A stretch of 55,000 nucleotides of DNA, taken from NCBI RefSeq assembly GCF_900187885.1, contig NZ_FYEK01000022.1, positions 1 through 55,000 of the forward strand. Reading direction: 5' to 3'. Shown here piece after piece: positions 9,441 to 16,692 of the stretch (positions are counted from its first letter, which is position 1; each line of letters opens with the position of its first letter). Made by a program: the position numbers and the translations under genes. Origin of the DNA: Thermoflexus hugenholtzii JAD2. Its GTDB lineage: Bacteria; Chloroflexota; Anaerolineae; Thermoflexales; Thermoflexaceae. The notes under the pieces were generated by a model that worked only from the letters and a program-made list of their open reading frames with translations, made no database searches and had not been told where the DNA came from.

Positions 9441-10166
9441 TTATCGGCTCAGAAGCCAGTTGAGGGCGAGGAGGAGGATCAGGATCGGGAGGTCCACGGC
9501 GAGGAGAAGGGCGAACAGGGGCGTGAGCCGCGACAGGAGATGGACGGTCACCTCGGCGAGGGCCGGGAGGAGGGAGCTGGGTCCGGCCAGCAGCAGCAGC
9601 CCCAGCAGCGCCCCACCTGCGATCCCCACCGCCGGCCATGCCGCCCGATCGGAAGGGCTCGGCCACATCGCGTTCCCCACGGTAAAGAGCAGGTAAAGAA
9701 GCGCCCCGCCGCCCTCCCGTTGCAACAGCCCCTGGAGCGCCTGCGCGGCAGAAGCCCACAGGGCCAGCCCGGACGAAGGGGTTGAAGGCTCCGCTCCTCC
9801 CATCAGCGCGATCACGCCGATCCCGGTCAACAGCGGGGCCGCCCCGATCAGGCTCATCCGGAAGGGATCCCCCTCCTCCAGCTGCACCGCCCCCAGACGG
9901 ATCCGACCGCCCATCCGCCGGGGCCAGAACACAAAACGATAGCGGCGGATCCCCAGGAGCAGCGCCGCGATCCAGTGGCTGAGCTCGTGGAGGAGCACGC
10001 CCGGGAACAGCAGGGCCCAGTAGAGCACGATGGCCGCGTCGGGATCCCGCGCCAGGCGGTGCAGCGCGAGCTGGAGGTTCCGATGCAGGGCTCGCTGCGT
10101 GAGGTAGAGCAGCCCGGCGGTGAGGAGGAAGGCCAGGCCGGTCTCCAGGTGAGCCCTTTCAGCCAT
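9441..10166 (-). CDS. M50-like integral membrane metalloprotease
   Basis: The 241-residue membrane protein carries HELSHW at residues 60-65, the HExxH zinc motif of site-2 (M50) proteases, inside a hydrophobic segment (LFPGVLLHELSHWIAALLLG). Further hydrophobic stretches lie near residues 8-25, 105-125, 150-170, 175-200 and 215-240. No NPDG-type second motif is obvious, so activity is uncertain. GGGAGGAGG lies 6 bp before the start, and the first 8 bases overlap the end of fmt, so it is translationally coupled to fmt. The substrate is unknown. Confidence 0.75.
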   Translation of the reverse strand: MAERAHLETGLAFLLTAGLLYLTQRALHRNLQLALHRLARDPDAAIVLYWALLFPGVLLHELSHWIAALLLGIRRYRFVFWPRRMGGRIRLGAVQLEEGDPFRMSLIGAAPLLTGIGVIALMGGAEPSTPSSGLALWASAAQALQGLLQREGGGALLYLLFTVGNAMWPSPSDRAAWPAVGIAGGALLGLLLLAGPSSLLPALAEVTVHLLSRLTPLFALLLAVDLPILILLLALNWLLSR

Positions 10167-11106
10167 CCCGGGCCTCCTCCCGGCCCAGGGTCGCCCCGAG
10201 GAAATCCGGATGGCCGTTCAGAAAGGCCTCGATGGGCATCATCCGCTTGCCCTCCATCTGAACCATCTGGAGCTCCAGGACGCCCTCGCCCGTCCCCACG
10301 CCCGCCCCGCCGTTCACCCGCACCACCCGGCCGGGAGGCGCGTGGAGGTCGAGGCGGACCCGGGCCGGGCCGATCTTCAACAGGCGGCCTTTCCAGAACG
10401 TGTAAGCGCCGGGCCAGGGCGTGAAGGCCCGGATGCGCCGTTCGATCTCCACCGCCGGGCGGCGCCAGTCGATCTCCCCATCCGCTTTGGTGATCCGCGG
10501 GCAGTAAGTGGCCTGGGACGGATCCTGGGGTTGCGGCGTGATCTCCCCCGCCAGCCAGCGTCGCAGGGTCTCCCGCATCAGGCGGGCCCCCCGTCGGGCC
10601 AGACGCTCCCCCAGGGTTTCCGCGGTGTCCTCCGGGTAAATCGGCTCCCGTTCCATCGCCAGGATCGGCCCGGCGTCCACCTCCTCGGTCATCAGCATCA
10701 CCGTCACACCGGTCTCCGAATCCCCGTGGAGGAGGGCGGCCTGGATCGGCGCGGGGCCCCGGTAGCGGGGGAGGAGCGAAGCGTGAAGATTCAGGCATCC
10801 GTAGGGGGGAAGGGCGAGCACCTCCGGGGGCAGGATCAGCCCGTACGCCACCACCACGATGACCTCCGGCCGTAGGGCCCGCAGCTGGGCCACCGCCTCC
10901 GGGTCCCGGCGGAGGGAGCGGGGCTGGAACACCGGAAGCCCCCGTTCCTGGGCCCAGACCTTCACCGGCGGCGGGGTGGGGCGCAGGCCGCGCCCGGCGG
11001 GTTTGTCCGGCTGGGTGAACACCCCCACGATCTCGTGCTCCTCCGCCAGGGCCTCGAAGGTGGGCAGGGCAAAGGTGGGGGAGCCCATCAGCACCAGGCG
11101 CGCCAT
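10159..11106 (-). CDS. fmt: Methionyl-tRNA formyltransferase
   Basis: Fmt formylates initiator Met-tRNA using 10-formyl-THF. The 315-residue protein starts MARLVLMGSPTFALPTFEAL and contains VFTQPDKPAGRGL, HASLLPRYRGPAPI (with the conserved SLLPRxRG motif), TGVTVMLMTEEVDAGPIL and a C-terminal WPGAYTFWKGRLLKI domain. ATG codons occur at 11109 and 11106. GGAGGAGG ends one base before 11109, which is too close, so 11106 is preferred. The DUF971 stop overlaps this start. There is no adjacent def gene, the common partner. Confidence 0.95.
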   Translation of the reverse strand: MARLVLMGSPTFALPTFEALAEEHEIVGVFTQPDKPAGRGLRPTPPPVKVWAQERGLPVFQPRSLRRDPEAVAQLRALRPEVIVVVAYGLILPPEVLALPPYGCLNLHASLLPRYRGPAPIQAALLHGDSETGVTVMLMTEEVDAGPILAMEREPIYPEDTAETLGERLARRGARLMRETLRRWLAGEITPQPQDPSQATYCPRITKADGEIDWRRPAVEIERRIRAFTPWPGAYTFWKGRLLKIGPARVRLDLHAPPGRVVRVNGGAGVGTGEGVLELQMVQMEGKRMMPIEAFLNGHPDFLGATLGREEARDG

Positions 11107-11399
11107 CATCCCTCCTCCAGCTCCCGCAGATAGCGCCACGTGTAGATGCCCGCCGAGTGACCGTCCCCCCAGAAGAAACGCACCGCGTAGTTGCCCACCG
11201 GCTCCAGGCCCACCAGCGTGTCATCGGGGGCAGGGCGCAGGAACAGAGGATCTTCCTGTGCGCGCTGGGCCTCCACTCGGCACAGGGCGCAGGGGCAGGC
11301 TGCCCGCAGCCGGGACCATGAGAAGGCACGTTGGAGACCATCCGGCCACTCCACGATCACCGATCGTGTCTCCGGATCGATCCGGGCCCACGCCGGCAT
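11106..11399 (-). CDS. DUF971 domain protein
   Basis: This 97-residue single-domain protein has the DUF971 pattern: VIVEWPDGLQRAFSWSRLRAACPCALCR, then VGLEPVGNYAVRFFWGDGHSAGIYTW and LRELEE. In gamma-butyrobetaine hydroxylases the equivalent N-terminal domain binds zinc. Here the Cys residues (CPCALC) and GHSAGIYTW His are retained. Free-standing bacterial copies have been linked loosely to iron-sulfur protein maturation; I treat that as background, not evidence. It is the first gene of a three-gene minus-strand cluster with fmt and the M50-like gene, overlapping fmt by 1-4 bases. Confidence 0.85.
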   Translation of the reverse strand: MPAWARIDPETRSVIVEWPDGLQRAFSWSRLRAACPCALCRVEAQRAQEDPLFLRPAPDDTLVGLEPVGNYAVRFFWGDGHSAGIYTWRYLRELEEG

Positions 11400-12024
11400 C
11401 GATTCCTCCCCTTCCCAAGTTCGAAGCTCACCCTTTTGGGACCTCGCTGTTCATTTTCCCCGAATCGACCGGAACCGGAAAAGCCGGGCGAGGTCCCGAG
11501 GCCCCATCGTTCGAATCGCTCGGCGGTGGATGTTGAAACTTCGAGGGGAAGAGCGATCGATCCGCTCGAAGACCATCCTTTCCCGGAGGGCAGGGGAGGG
11601 CGCGTCCCGAGGCGCGGGGAGATCCCAAGCACCCGACAGGGCCCCCGCACGTCCGCCCCCAGTGCGATCGCGAGCCGGGGCTTCCAAGACCTCCGCGGGG
11701 GTCTGGATCGCCTTCCTGGGGCCCCAAAGGGATCACAGGGGACAAACCTCCAAGGTTTCCTAAGCCCCCGACCCGAGGCCCCACACGGTCCTTGCAGGAT
11801 GCAATTTTGATGTTTCCGGCACGATAAAACATTTATACACCTCATTTTAGACCAATCGACCAAAGTTATGCTGTATATTAAAGTTTTATTTGGGTTGAAT
11901 GATATGTAATTTGATCCCAAATTATGACCGCGATATTTTAATTGAGGGTTGCATGGAGTGGGAGTAAGTGGGTGTAGAATAGGGGGGAATGGGTGTGGGG
12001 AAGAGCTCGGTGAGGAGGGAATCG
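11400..12024. other. 625-bp non-coding region with an AT-rich island
   Basis: Two divergent genes flank this gap. The left part (11438-11800) is GC-rich with several inverted repeats: 10-bp arms GGGACCTCGC at 11438-11447 and its complement at 11488-11497, and small stems such as AAACC-TCCAA-GGTTT near 11744-11758. From about 11805 to 11950 the composition flips to strongly AT-rich (runs such as TTTTATTTGGG and ATATTTTAATT), unlike anything nearby except the nrdJ intein 1 region. One DnaA-box-like string TTATACACC occurs. I find no rRNA, tmRNA, RNase P or SRP RNA signature. Confidence 0.6.
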
Positions 12025-12411
12025 ATGTATCCGGACAGCGAGATCCTGTTCCCGCCCCGGTGCATCCCGTTGTTGGCGGAGGTGCGGGGCAAGGCATGGA
12101 AGGCGCTGGTGCGTCGGGTGGCCCGGCTGCCGGAGGACCATCCGGACACGCTGGCCCTTTCCTTGACCGTGATCCGCCTCGCAGGCTGCTTGACCTGCGA
12201 CATGGACAGCTACCGGGCGTCCCTGGGGTGCGCGACCTGCTCCCAGCGGGCCGTGGCCGGGTTCAAGGGGACGGACGAGCAGTTGATCGAGCGCTTCGAG
12301 GAGGCCCGGGAGGAGATCGAGGCTTACCTGAACCGGGGGGTGCGTCCTTCGATGAAGCGGAAGGCCTCCAAGCAGAAGGCCTCCGGACCCTCGAGCGCTC
12401 CGGCCCGGTAG
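12025..12411 (+). CDS. Conserved cysteine-containing hypothetical protein
   Basis: The 128-residue soluble protein starts MYPDSEILFPPRCIPLLAEV, preceded by AGGAGG 6 bp upstream; an upstream in-frame ATG at 11989 has no ribosome site. I recognise the general pattern from Chloroflexota genomes but know no function. Visible features: a helical segment LRGKAWKALVRRVARLPEDH-like region, ALSLTVIRLAGCLTC, then GCATC about 12 residues later (two CxxC pairs, possible metal site), an acidic helix EQLIERFEEAREEIEAYL and a Lys/Ser-rich tail. It stands alone, downstream of the AT-rich island. Confidence 0.7.
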   Translation: MYPDSEILFPPRCIPLLAEVRGKAWKALVRRVARLPEDHPDTLALSLTVIRLAGCLTCDMDSYRASLGCATCSQRAVAGFKGTDEQLIERFEEAREEIEAYLNRGVRPSMKRKASKQKASGPSSAPAR

Positions 12412-12740
12412 TGGCTGGGGTTCGGACGCGAGTTGGGACAGAGGGAGAGGGATCTCCTCGCCGGGTAGAATGGTGAGGGATAGCCCGACCCCCGAGGTCT
12501 CCCATGACCCAGCCTGTCCTGATGCGCGGATTGAGACCAGCCTGGTTTGAGGAGGAGACCCCCGGCGGGCTTTGGAGCTGTTGAAGGCGATTTCGGGCGA
12601 GCGCGCGCCGGTGCGGGATGGGGAGTTCAGCAGGGGGACGGTTTCGATGCGGGACCGGCAGGCCCTCGTGGGCGCCGGCTGCCTTCCACCTCTTCTTCCC
12701 ACGCACCCCCGCGGATGTCTGAGCCTCAGGGCCGGGTGCC
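12412..12740. other. 329-bp gap without a recognisable gene
   Basis: The gap lies between the convergent cysteine-rich gene and sufU. Short frames exist (for example from ATG 12504, 26 codons), but none has a good ribosome site or a recognisable motif. No clear terminator hairpin was found. Confidence 0.5.
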
Positions 12741-13133
12741 TCAGCCCAGCTCGTCCCAGTCGATCTTCGGCAACCCGTAGAGGCCGGCTTTGAGGACCTT
12801 CAGGGAGAGCAGGGCGCACTTGATGCGGGCCGGCCCCAGGGGGATCCCCAGCATCTCCAGGATATCGTCGCGGGTCAGCCGGCGGGCCTCCTCGACGGTG
12901 GCCCCCTTGATCCGCTCGGTCAGCATGGACGCCGAGGCCTGGCTGATCGCGCATCCTTTCCCCGAAAACCGCACATCCACGATGCGCCCATCCTGCACCT
13001 TCAGGTCAATCCGGATCCGATCCCCGCACAGGGGATTGTCATCTTCGTAGGAGATGTCCGCGTCCGGCAGCACGCCGTAATTGCGTGGGTTCTCATAATG
13101 ATCCAGGATGATCTCCCGGTAGAGGTCTTCCAT
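12741..13133 (-). CDS. sufU: SufU/NifU-like iron-sulfur cluster scaffold
   Basis: SufU accepts persulfide sulfur from SufS for Fe-S assembly. The 130-residue protein begins MEDLYREIILDHYENPRNYG and shows the three conserved cysteines with the Asp: NPLCGDRIRI, SGKGCAISQASASML and IKCALLSLKVL. The frame is open further upstream, with ATGs at 13187 and 13184, but the family starts at MEDLYRE, and GAGAGGG precedes ATG 13133. No sufS, sufC, sufB or sufD gene is nearby. A SufR-like regulator is encoded 31 kb away at 44662. Confidence 0.93.
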   Translation of the reverse strand: MEDLYREIILDHYENPRNYGVLPDADISYEDDNPLCGDRIRIDLKVQDGRIVDVRFSGKGCAISQASASMLTERIKGATVEEARRLTRDDILEMLGIPLGPARIKCALLSLKVLKAGLYGLPKIDWDELG

Positions 13134-13207
13134 CGCCCTCTCGCCCCAGGAAAGAGATGCCCTTCCCAACGTCTCATCCGTCATCATACCACGGTCCCGG
13201 CCGCTCT

Positions 13208-13870
13208 TCACGTTTGGGGCCTGAGATCCCGGCAAGGGGGGAGGCGCAGCGTCTCGCTCCGTCCATCCAGGGCGGCGATCCGATCCAGGACGGCGGCCGC
13301 GCTGATCGCAGAAGGGGAATCCCCTTCCTCGGTGAGGAGGATGTGCACGGCCAGGCCGAAGGGATTCAGGGCGTCCCGGGCCGCATAGGCCAGCGCGAGC
13401 AGCCCGGCTTTCCCGGCCCCATAGGCGGCGTGGGGGATCTTCCCCTCCAGAATCGGCGCGGGAATCATGAAGACGAAGGCCCCGCGTCCCCGCGAGATCA
13501 TCGCCGGGGCGGCGGCCTGCAGCAGATTGAAAGCCCCTTTGAGGATCACAGCCACCGTGCGGTCCCATTCGTATTCCCCCATCTCTAGCAGCCCGCGGTG
13601 CGGATGGACCTCCGCGTGATGGACGACCAGGTCCAGCCGGCCCCAGCGGTCCAGGATCTCCTGGACCATGGCTCCTACGGCCACCCGATTGGCCACATCC
13701 GCGTGGAAAGGCTCCGCGGATCCCCCCGCCGTGCGGATTTGTTCGGCGGTCCGCTCCGCGGCGGCCGGGTGGATGTCGTTGGCTACGATGTGGAAGCCGC
13801 GGGCGGCCAGCTCCTGGGCGAGGCGCTCCCCCCATCCGCGCCCGGCCCCGGTGATCAGCGCGATCTTCAT
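13208..13870 (-). CDS. Short-chain dehydrogenase-like protein, active site incomplete
   Basis: The N-terminus MKIALITGAGRGWGERLAQEL carries the TGxxxGxG dinucleotide motif (residues 7-14), and YGAGK gives Tyr150 and Lys154 in normal spacing. The usual NNAG motif is HHAE (84-87), and the position 13 residues before Tyr150, normally the catalytic Ser, is Pro in FMIPAPIL. Cofactor binding is likely, but classical SDR catalysis is doubtful. AGGAGG lies 5 bp before ATG 13870, favouring it over an upstream ATG. The gene is 20 bp after ychF on the same strand. Length (220) is slightly short for the family. Confidence 0.8.
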   Translation of the reverse strand: MKIALITGAGRGWGERLAQELAARGFHIVANDIHPAAAERTAEQIRTAGGSAEPFHADVANRVAVGAMVQEILDRWGRLDLVVHHAEVHPHRGLLEMGEYEWDRTVAVILKGAFNLLQAAAPAMISRGRGAFVFMIPAPILEGKIPHAAYGAGKAGLLALAYAARDALNPFGLAVHILLTEEGDSPSAISAAAVLDRIAALDGRSETLRLPPCRDLRPQT

Positions 13871-13890
13871 CCTTTCCTCCTGGCGTGCGC

Positions 13891-14982
13891 TCATGCGTGG
13901 AATCGGAAGTGCAGAACGTCCCCGTCCTGGACCTCGTAGTCGCGCCCCTCGATGCGCCAGAGGCCTCGCTCCCGGGCGGCCTGGGGGGAGCCGGCCTCGA
14001 CCAGGACGTTCCAGGGAATCACCTCGGCCCGGATGAAGCCGCGTTCCATATCGGAGTGCACCCGCCCGGCCGCTTGCTGCGCGCGGGTCCCCTTTCGGAT
14101 GGCCCAGGCCCGCACCTCATGGCCGCCGGTGATGGTGAAGAACGTGATGAGGCCCAGATGGGCATAGGCCGCCTGGATCAGGCGATCCAGGGCGGAGCCG
14201 GAGAGGCCCAGGCTTTCCCGATAGGCTCGGGCTTCCTCCTCAGGCCATTCGTTCAGGGCGGCCTCCAGCTCCGCGCAGACGACGAGGAAGGGGCTTCCCT
14301 CGGCCACCGCACGACGGGCCAGCTCCGCTGCTGCAGAGCCGTCTTCCGGAAGGTCCTTCTCCGAAACATTCAGGACGATCAGGCGGGGCTTGTCGGTGAG
14401 CAGGAAGAGCTCCCGCAACAGCCCCTGCCAGGCTGCCCGGCCCGGCCAGGTTCGGGCCGGACGACCGGACTGGAGATGGGCGGCCAGATCCTCCAGGGCG
14501 GCGAGGGTTTCGGCGAAGGCCTGGGGATCGGCCTTCGCCGCCCTCCGGGTCTTCTCCAGGCGGCGCTGCACCGTCTCCAGATCGGCCAGCGCCAGCTCCA
14601 GATCCAGCACCTCCAGCTCCGCCAGGGGATCCACCTCGCCCAGGCCGGCCGGGACGTTCGGCGCCTCGAACCCGCGGAGCACCATCAGGATGGCATCTAC
14701 CTCACGGATGTGCGCCAGGAACTGGTTCCCAAGACCTTCCCCCCGATGGGCGTTCCGCACCAGCCCGGCGATGTCCACAACGGTCAGGGTGGCCGGGACC
14801 ACCCGCTCCGGTTGGATGATCCGGGCCAGGGCGTCCAGCCGGGGATCGGGCACAGGGACGACGCCGCGGTGCGGCTCGATGGTGGTGAAGGGATAGGGCG
14901 CGGTGGGCACTGAGTGGCGGGTAAGGGCATTGAAAAGCGTCGATTTGCCCGCGTTGGGCATCCCCACCAGACCGATCTCCAT
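13891..14982 (-). CDS. ychF: Obg-like ATPase YchF
   Basis: YchF/OLA1 is a ribosome-associated ATPase of the Obg family. The 363-residue protein shows the G1 loop GMPNAGKST (7-15), TTIEPHRGVV (switch I), G3 DIAGLVRNAHRGEGLGNQFL, a helical coiled domain in the middle, LIVLNVSEKD in the position of the G4 motif, and the C-terminal TGS domain (ITFFTITGGHEVRAWAIRKGT to DYEVQDGDVLHFRF). Length is typical. It heads a pair with the SDR-like gene. Confidence 0.96.
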   Translation of the reverse strand: MEIGLVGMPNAGKSTLFNALTRHSVPTAPYPFTTIEPHRGVVPVPDPRLDALARIIQPERVVPATLTVVDIAGLVRNAHRGEGLGNQFLAHIREVDAILMVLRGFEAPNVPAGLGEVDPLAELEVLDLELALADLETVQRRLEKTRRAAKADPQAFAETLAALEDLAAHLQSGRPARTWPGRAAWQGLLRELFLLTDKPRLIVLNVSEKDLPEDGSAAAELARRAVAEGSPFLVVCAELEAALNEWPEEEARAYRESLGLSGSALDRLIQAAYAHLGLITFFTITGGHEVRAWAIRKGTRAQQAAGRVHSDMERGFIRAEVIPWNVLVEAGSPQAARERGLWRIEGRDYEVQDGDVLHFRFHA

Positions 14983-15075
14983 CGTCGCCTCGGCTTTTCG
15001 AAATGTCCCCGAGGAAGATTCTACCGGAAACCGGGCGTTCGGGCCTCCGGGACGGCCGGGCGTGGGGTCAACGGC

Positions 15076-15630
15076 TCATGGACGGATCTCGATCGGAAGG
15101 GGAAGGATCACGCCATCTGTCCTGGAGCCGTCCACCGGGATCCGGCCGCCGGGGGGCGCCCGGCGATACAGCCCCACCTTGAGGACATAGCGCCCGGGGG
15201 AGACGGTATTCGGGACCCGGAGGCGATAGAAGTCGCTGTAGAGCTGCCCCGGCCGCCAGCGGGGGAGGGGCAGAGAGGCGGGATGCTCGTGATCCTCCTG
15301 AAACACTTGATGGGCCTCGGGGTGATCGGCAGGGAGGACGTGGGCGTAGACGCTCAGGGGTTCGGTGACCGGCCGGAGGGCGCGGAACCAGAGGGTCAGG
15401 CCGATGTCCTCGTCCCGGCGGACTTGCGGCGACTCGATGGAAAAAGCGGCCAGCTCCACCTGGCCGCCGAACCGCTGGTTCAGGCAGAGGCGGCCGGCGC
15501 CCTCGCAGAAGGGCTGATGGCGGATCCACGCCCAGCCCGCGAGGGCGACCCCGTTCAGGGCGATGCCAGCGAACAGGAGCAGGATGAGGATCGCGGAGGC
15601 CCATCGGGCTGGAAGCCTGAAACCAAACAC
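15076..15630 (-). CDS. Membrane-anchored beta-sandwich protein, unknown
   Basis: The 184-residue protein has an N-terminal membrane anchor (about residues 10-35, ASAILILLLFAGIALNGVAL). The outer part resembles the C-terminal sandwich domains found on some Chloroflexota glycosyltransferases and secreted proteins: VELAAFSIESPQVRRDEDI, LSVYAHVLPADHPEAHQ, WRPGQLYSDFYRLRVPN, and SPGRYVLKVGLYRRAPPGGR. No catalytic motif is visible. It is downstream of the YqhQ-like gene by 120 bp on the same strand. Function unknown. Confidence 0.65.
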   Translation of the reverse strand: MFGFRLPARWASAILILLLFAGIALNGVALAGWAWIRHQPFCEGAGRLCLNQRFGGQVELAAFSIESPQVRRDEDIGLTLWFRALRPVTEPLSVYAHVLPADHPEAHQVFQEDHEHPASLPLPRWRPGQLYSDFYRLRVPNTVSPGRYVLKVGLYRRAPPGGRIPVDGSRTDGVILPLPIEIRP

Positions 15631-15750
15631 CGGGGGGACCGGCCGGCGGAGGCCCCACAGCCCGAAGGCTCATAAGGCGGCGATCCCGAGCCGGAAACCC
15701 CAGGCGATGGGGAGGAACCCCGCTCGGTTTGCGGCGATCCCTCCTGATGC

Positions 15751-16683
15751 TCATAGTCTGGAGGCCTCATCCCCAGTGACAGCCTCCGTTGAGGACTCCA
15801 GCGCCCGGGCAGCCTCGAGGGCGGCCAGGGCGACTTCCAGCATGGCGTCGTCGGGCTCCCGCGTGGTCAACCGTTGAAGCCACAGGTTCGGCGCGAAGAG
15901 CCAGGACACCGGTCGCAGATGATGGTAACGGGCGCTCAGCCACAGCAGCTCATAGGAAAGACCTGCCAGGGCCGGGAGCAGGGCCAGGCGGAGCAGCAGG
16001 CGCTCGATGACCGTCGAAGCAGGTAGGAAAGCAAAAAGGACCGCGGCGACCACGATCACCGTGAGGAGAAACGCGGTGCCGCAGCGAGGGTGAGCGGTGG
16101 GGAAGGGGCGGGCCCCAGCCACCGTGAGGGGCGCCCCAGCCTCCAGGGCGTGCACCACTTTGTGCTCGGCGCCGTGGTAGGCGAAGACGCGGCGGACCTC
16201 GGGATGGCGCCCGACGGCGATCAGGTAGCCGATCACCAACCCGAGGCGGAGGGCCGCTTCCACCGCCGTCCGGATCCACGCGGAGGTCCCCAGCGCCCCT
16301 TCGATCCCCTCCGCTAGGAAAGCCGGCAGCAGCAGGAAGATCCCCAGGGCGAGGGCCAGGGAGAGCGCCATCGTGAGCAGGGCGGCCGGGCTTCGCAGGC
16401 CCTCCCGGGTTTCGATCTCCCCGGCCGCCACCGTGGCGGAGAACCAGAGGGCTTCCATCCCCCAGCGCAGGGTCTCCCAGAGGACGAAGACGCCCCGGAG
16501 GAAGGGCCAGCGGCGCCAGCCCCGCCGGGGCGGCAGCCGGGTCGTCCAGCGGACGATCTGCCCATCGGGGGCGCGGACGGCCACGGCCAGCCCCGCCGGC
16601 CCCCGGATCATCACCCCTTCCAGGACGGCCTGGCCTCCATAGAGGGCAGTGACGCGCGGTGGAACGGAAACGCGCTCCGACAT
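15751..16683 (-). CDS. DUF1385 (YqhQ-like) membrane protein
   Basis: The 310-residue protein shows the DUF1385 hallmarks: YGGQAVLEGVMIRGP at the start, PFLRGVFVLWETLRWGMEAL, then membrane helices (about 100-125 and 140-160), FAYHGAEHKVVHALEAG with a conserved GAEHK motif, HPRCGTAFLLTVI, further helices, and NLWLQRLTTREPDDAMLEVALAAL-type C-terminus. The family is a predicted metal-dependent membrane protein of unknown activity, widespread in Gram-positives and Chloroflexota. It ends the minus-strand run sbcD-sbcC-DUF1385 with only 9 bp to sbcC, suggesting co-transcription. Confidence 0.9.
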   Translation of the reverse strand: MSERVSVPPRVTALYGGQAVLEGVMIRGPAGLAVAVRAPDGQIVRWTTRLPPRRGWRRWPFLRGVFVLWETLRWGMEALWFSATVAAGEIETREGLRSPAALLTMALSLALALGIFLLLPAFLAEGIEGALGTSAWIRTAVEAALRLGLVIGYLIAVGRHPEVRRVFAYHGAEHKVVHALEAGAPLTVAGARPFPTAHPRCGTAFLLTVIVVAAVLFAFLPASTVIERLLLRLALLPALAGLSYELLWLSARYHHLRPVSWLFAPNLWLQRLTTREPDDAMLEVALAALEAARALESSTEAVTGDEASRL

Positions 16684-16692
16684 CCCTGCGCC

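Noticed and set aside
9854-11341. A long minus-strand frame overlapping fmt
   Set aside because: It is out of frame with fmt, is Gly/Pro/Arg-rich, and has no motif; fmt explains the DNA fully.
11400-11800. Structured housekeeping RNA (RNase P, tmRNA, SRP or 6S)
   Set aside because: None of the conserved core strings of these RNAs could be found on either strand, only scattered inverted repeats.
11805-11950. Replication origin
   Set aside because: Only one weak DnaA-box-like string is present, and no dnaA, dnaN or gidA-type neighbours are found.
12412-12740. Short open frames between the cysteine-rich gene and sufU
   Set aside because: No ribosome sites, no recognisable motifs and no continuous frame; more likely non-coding.
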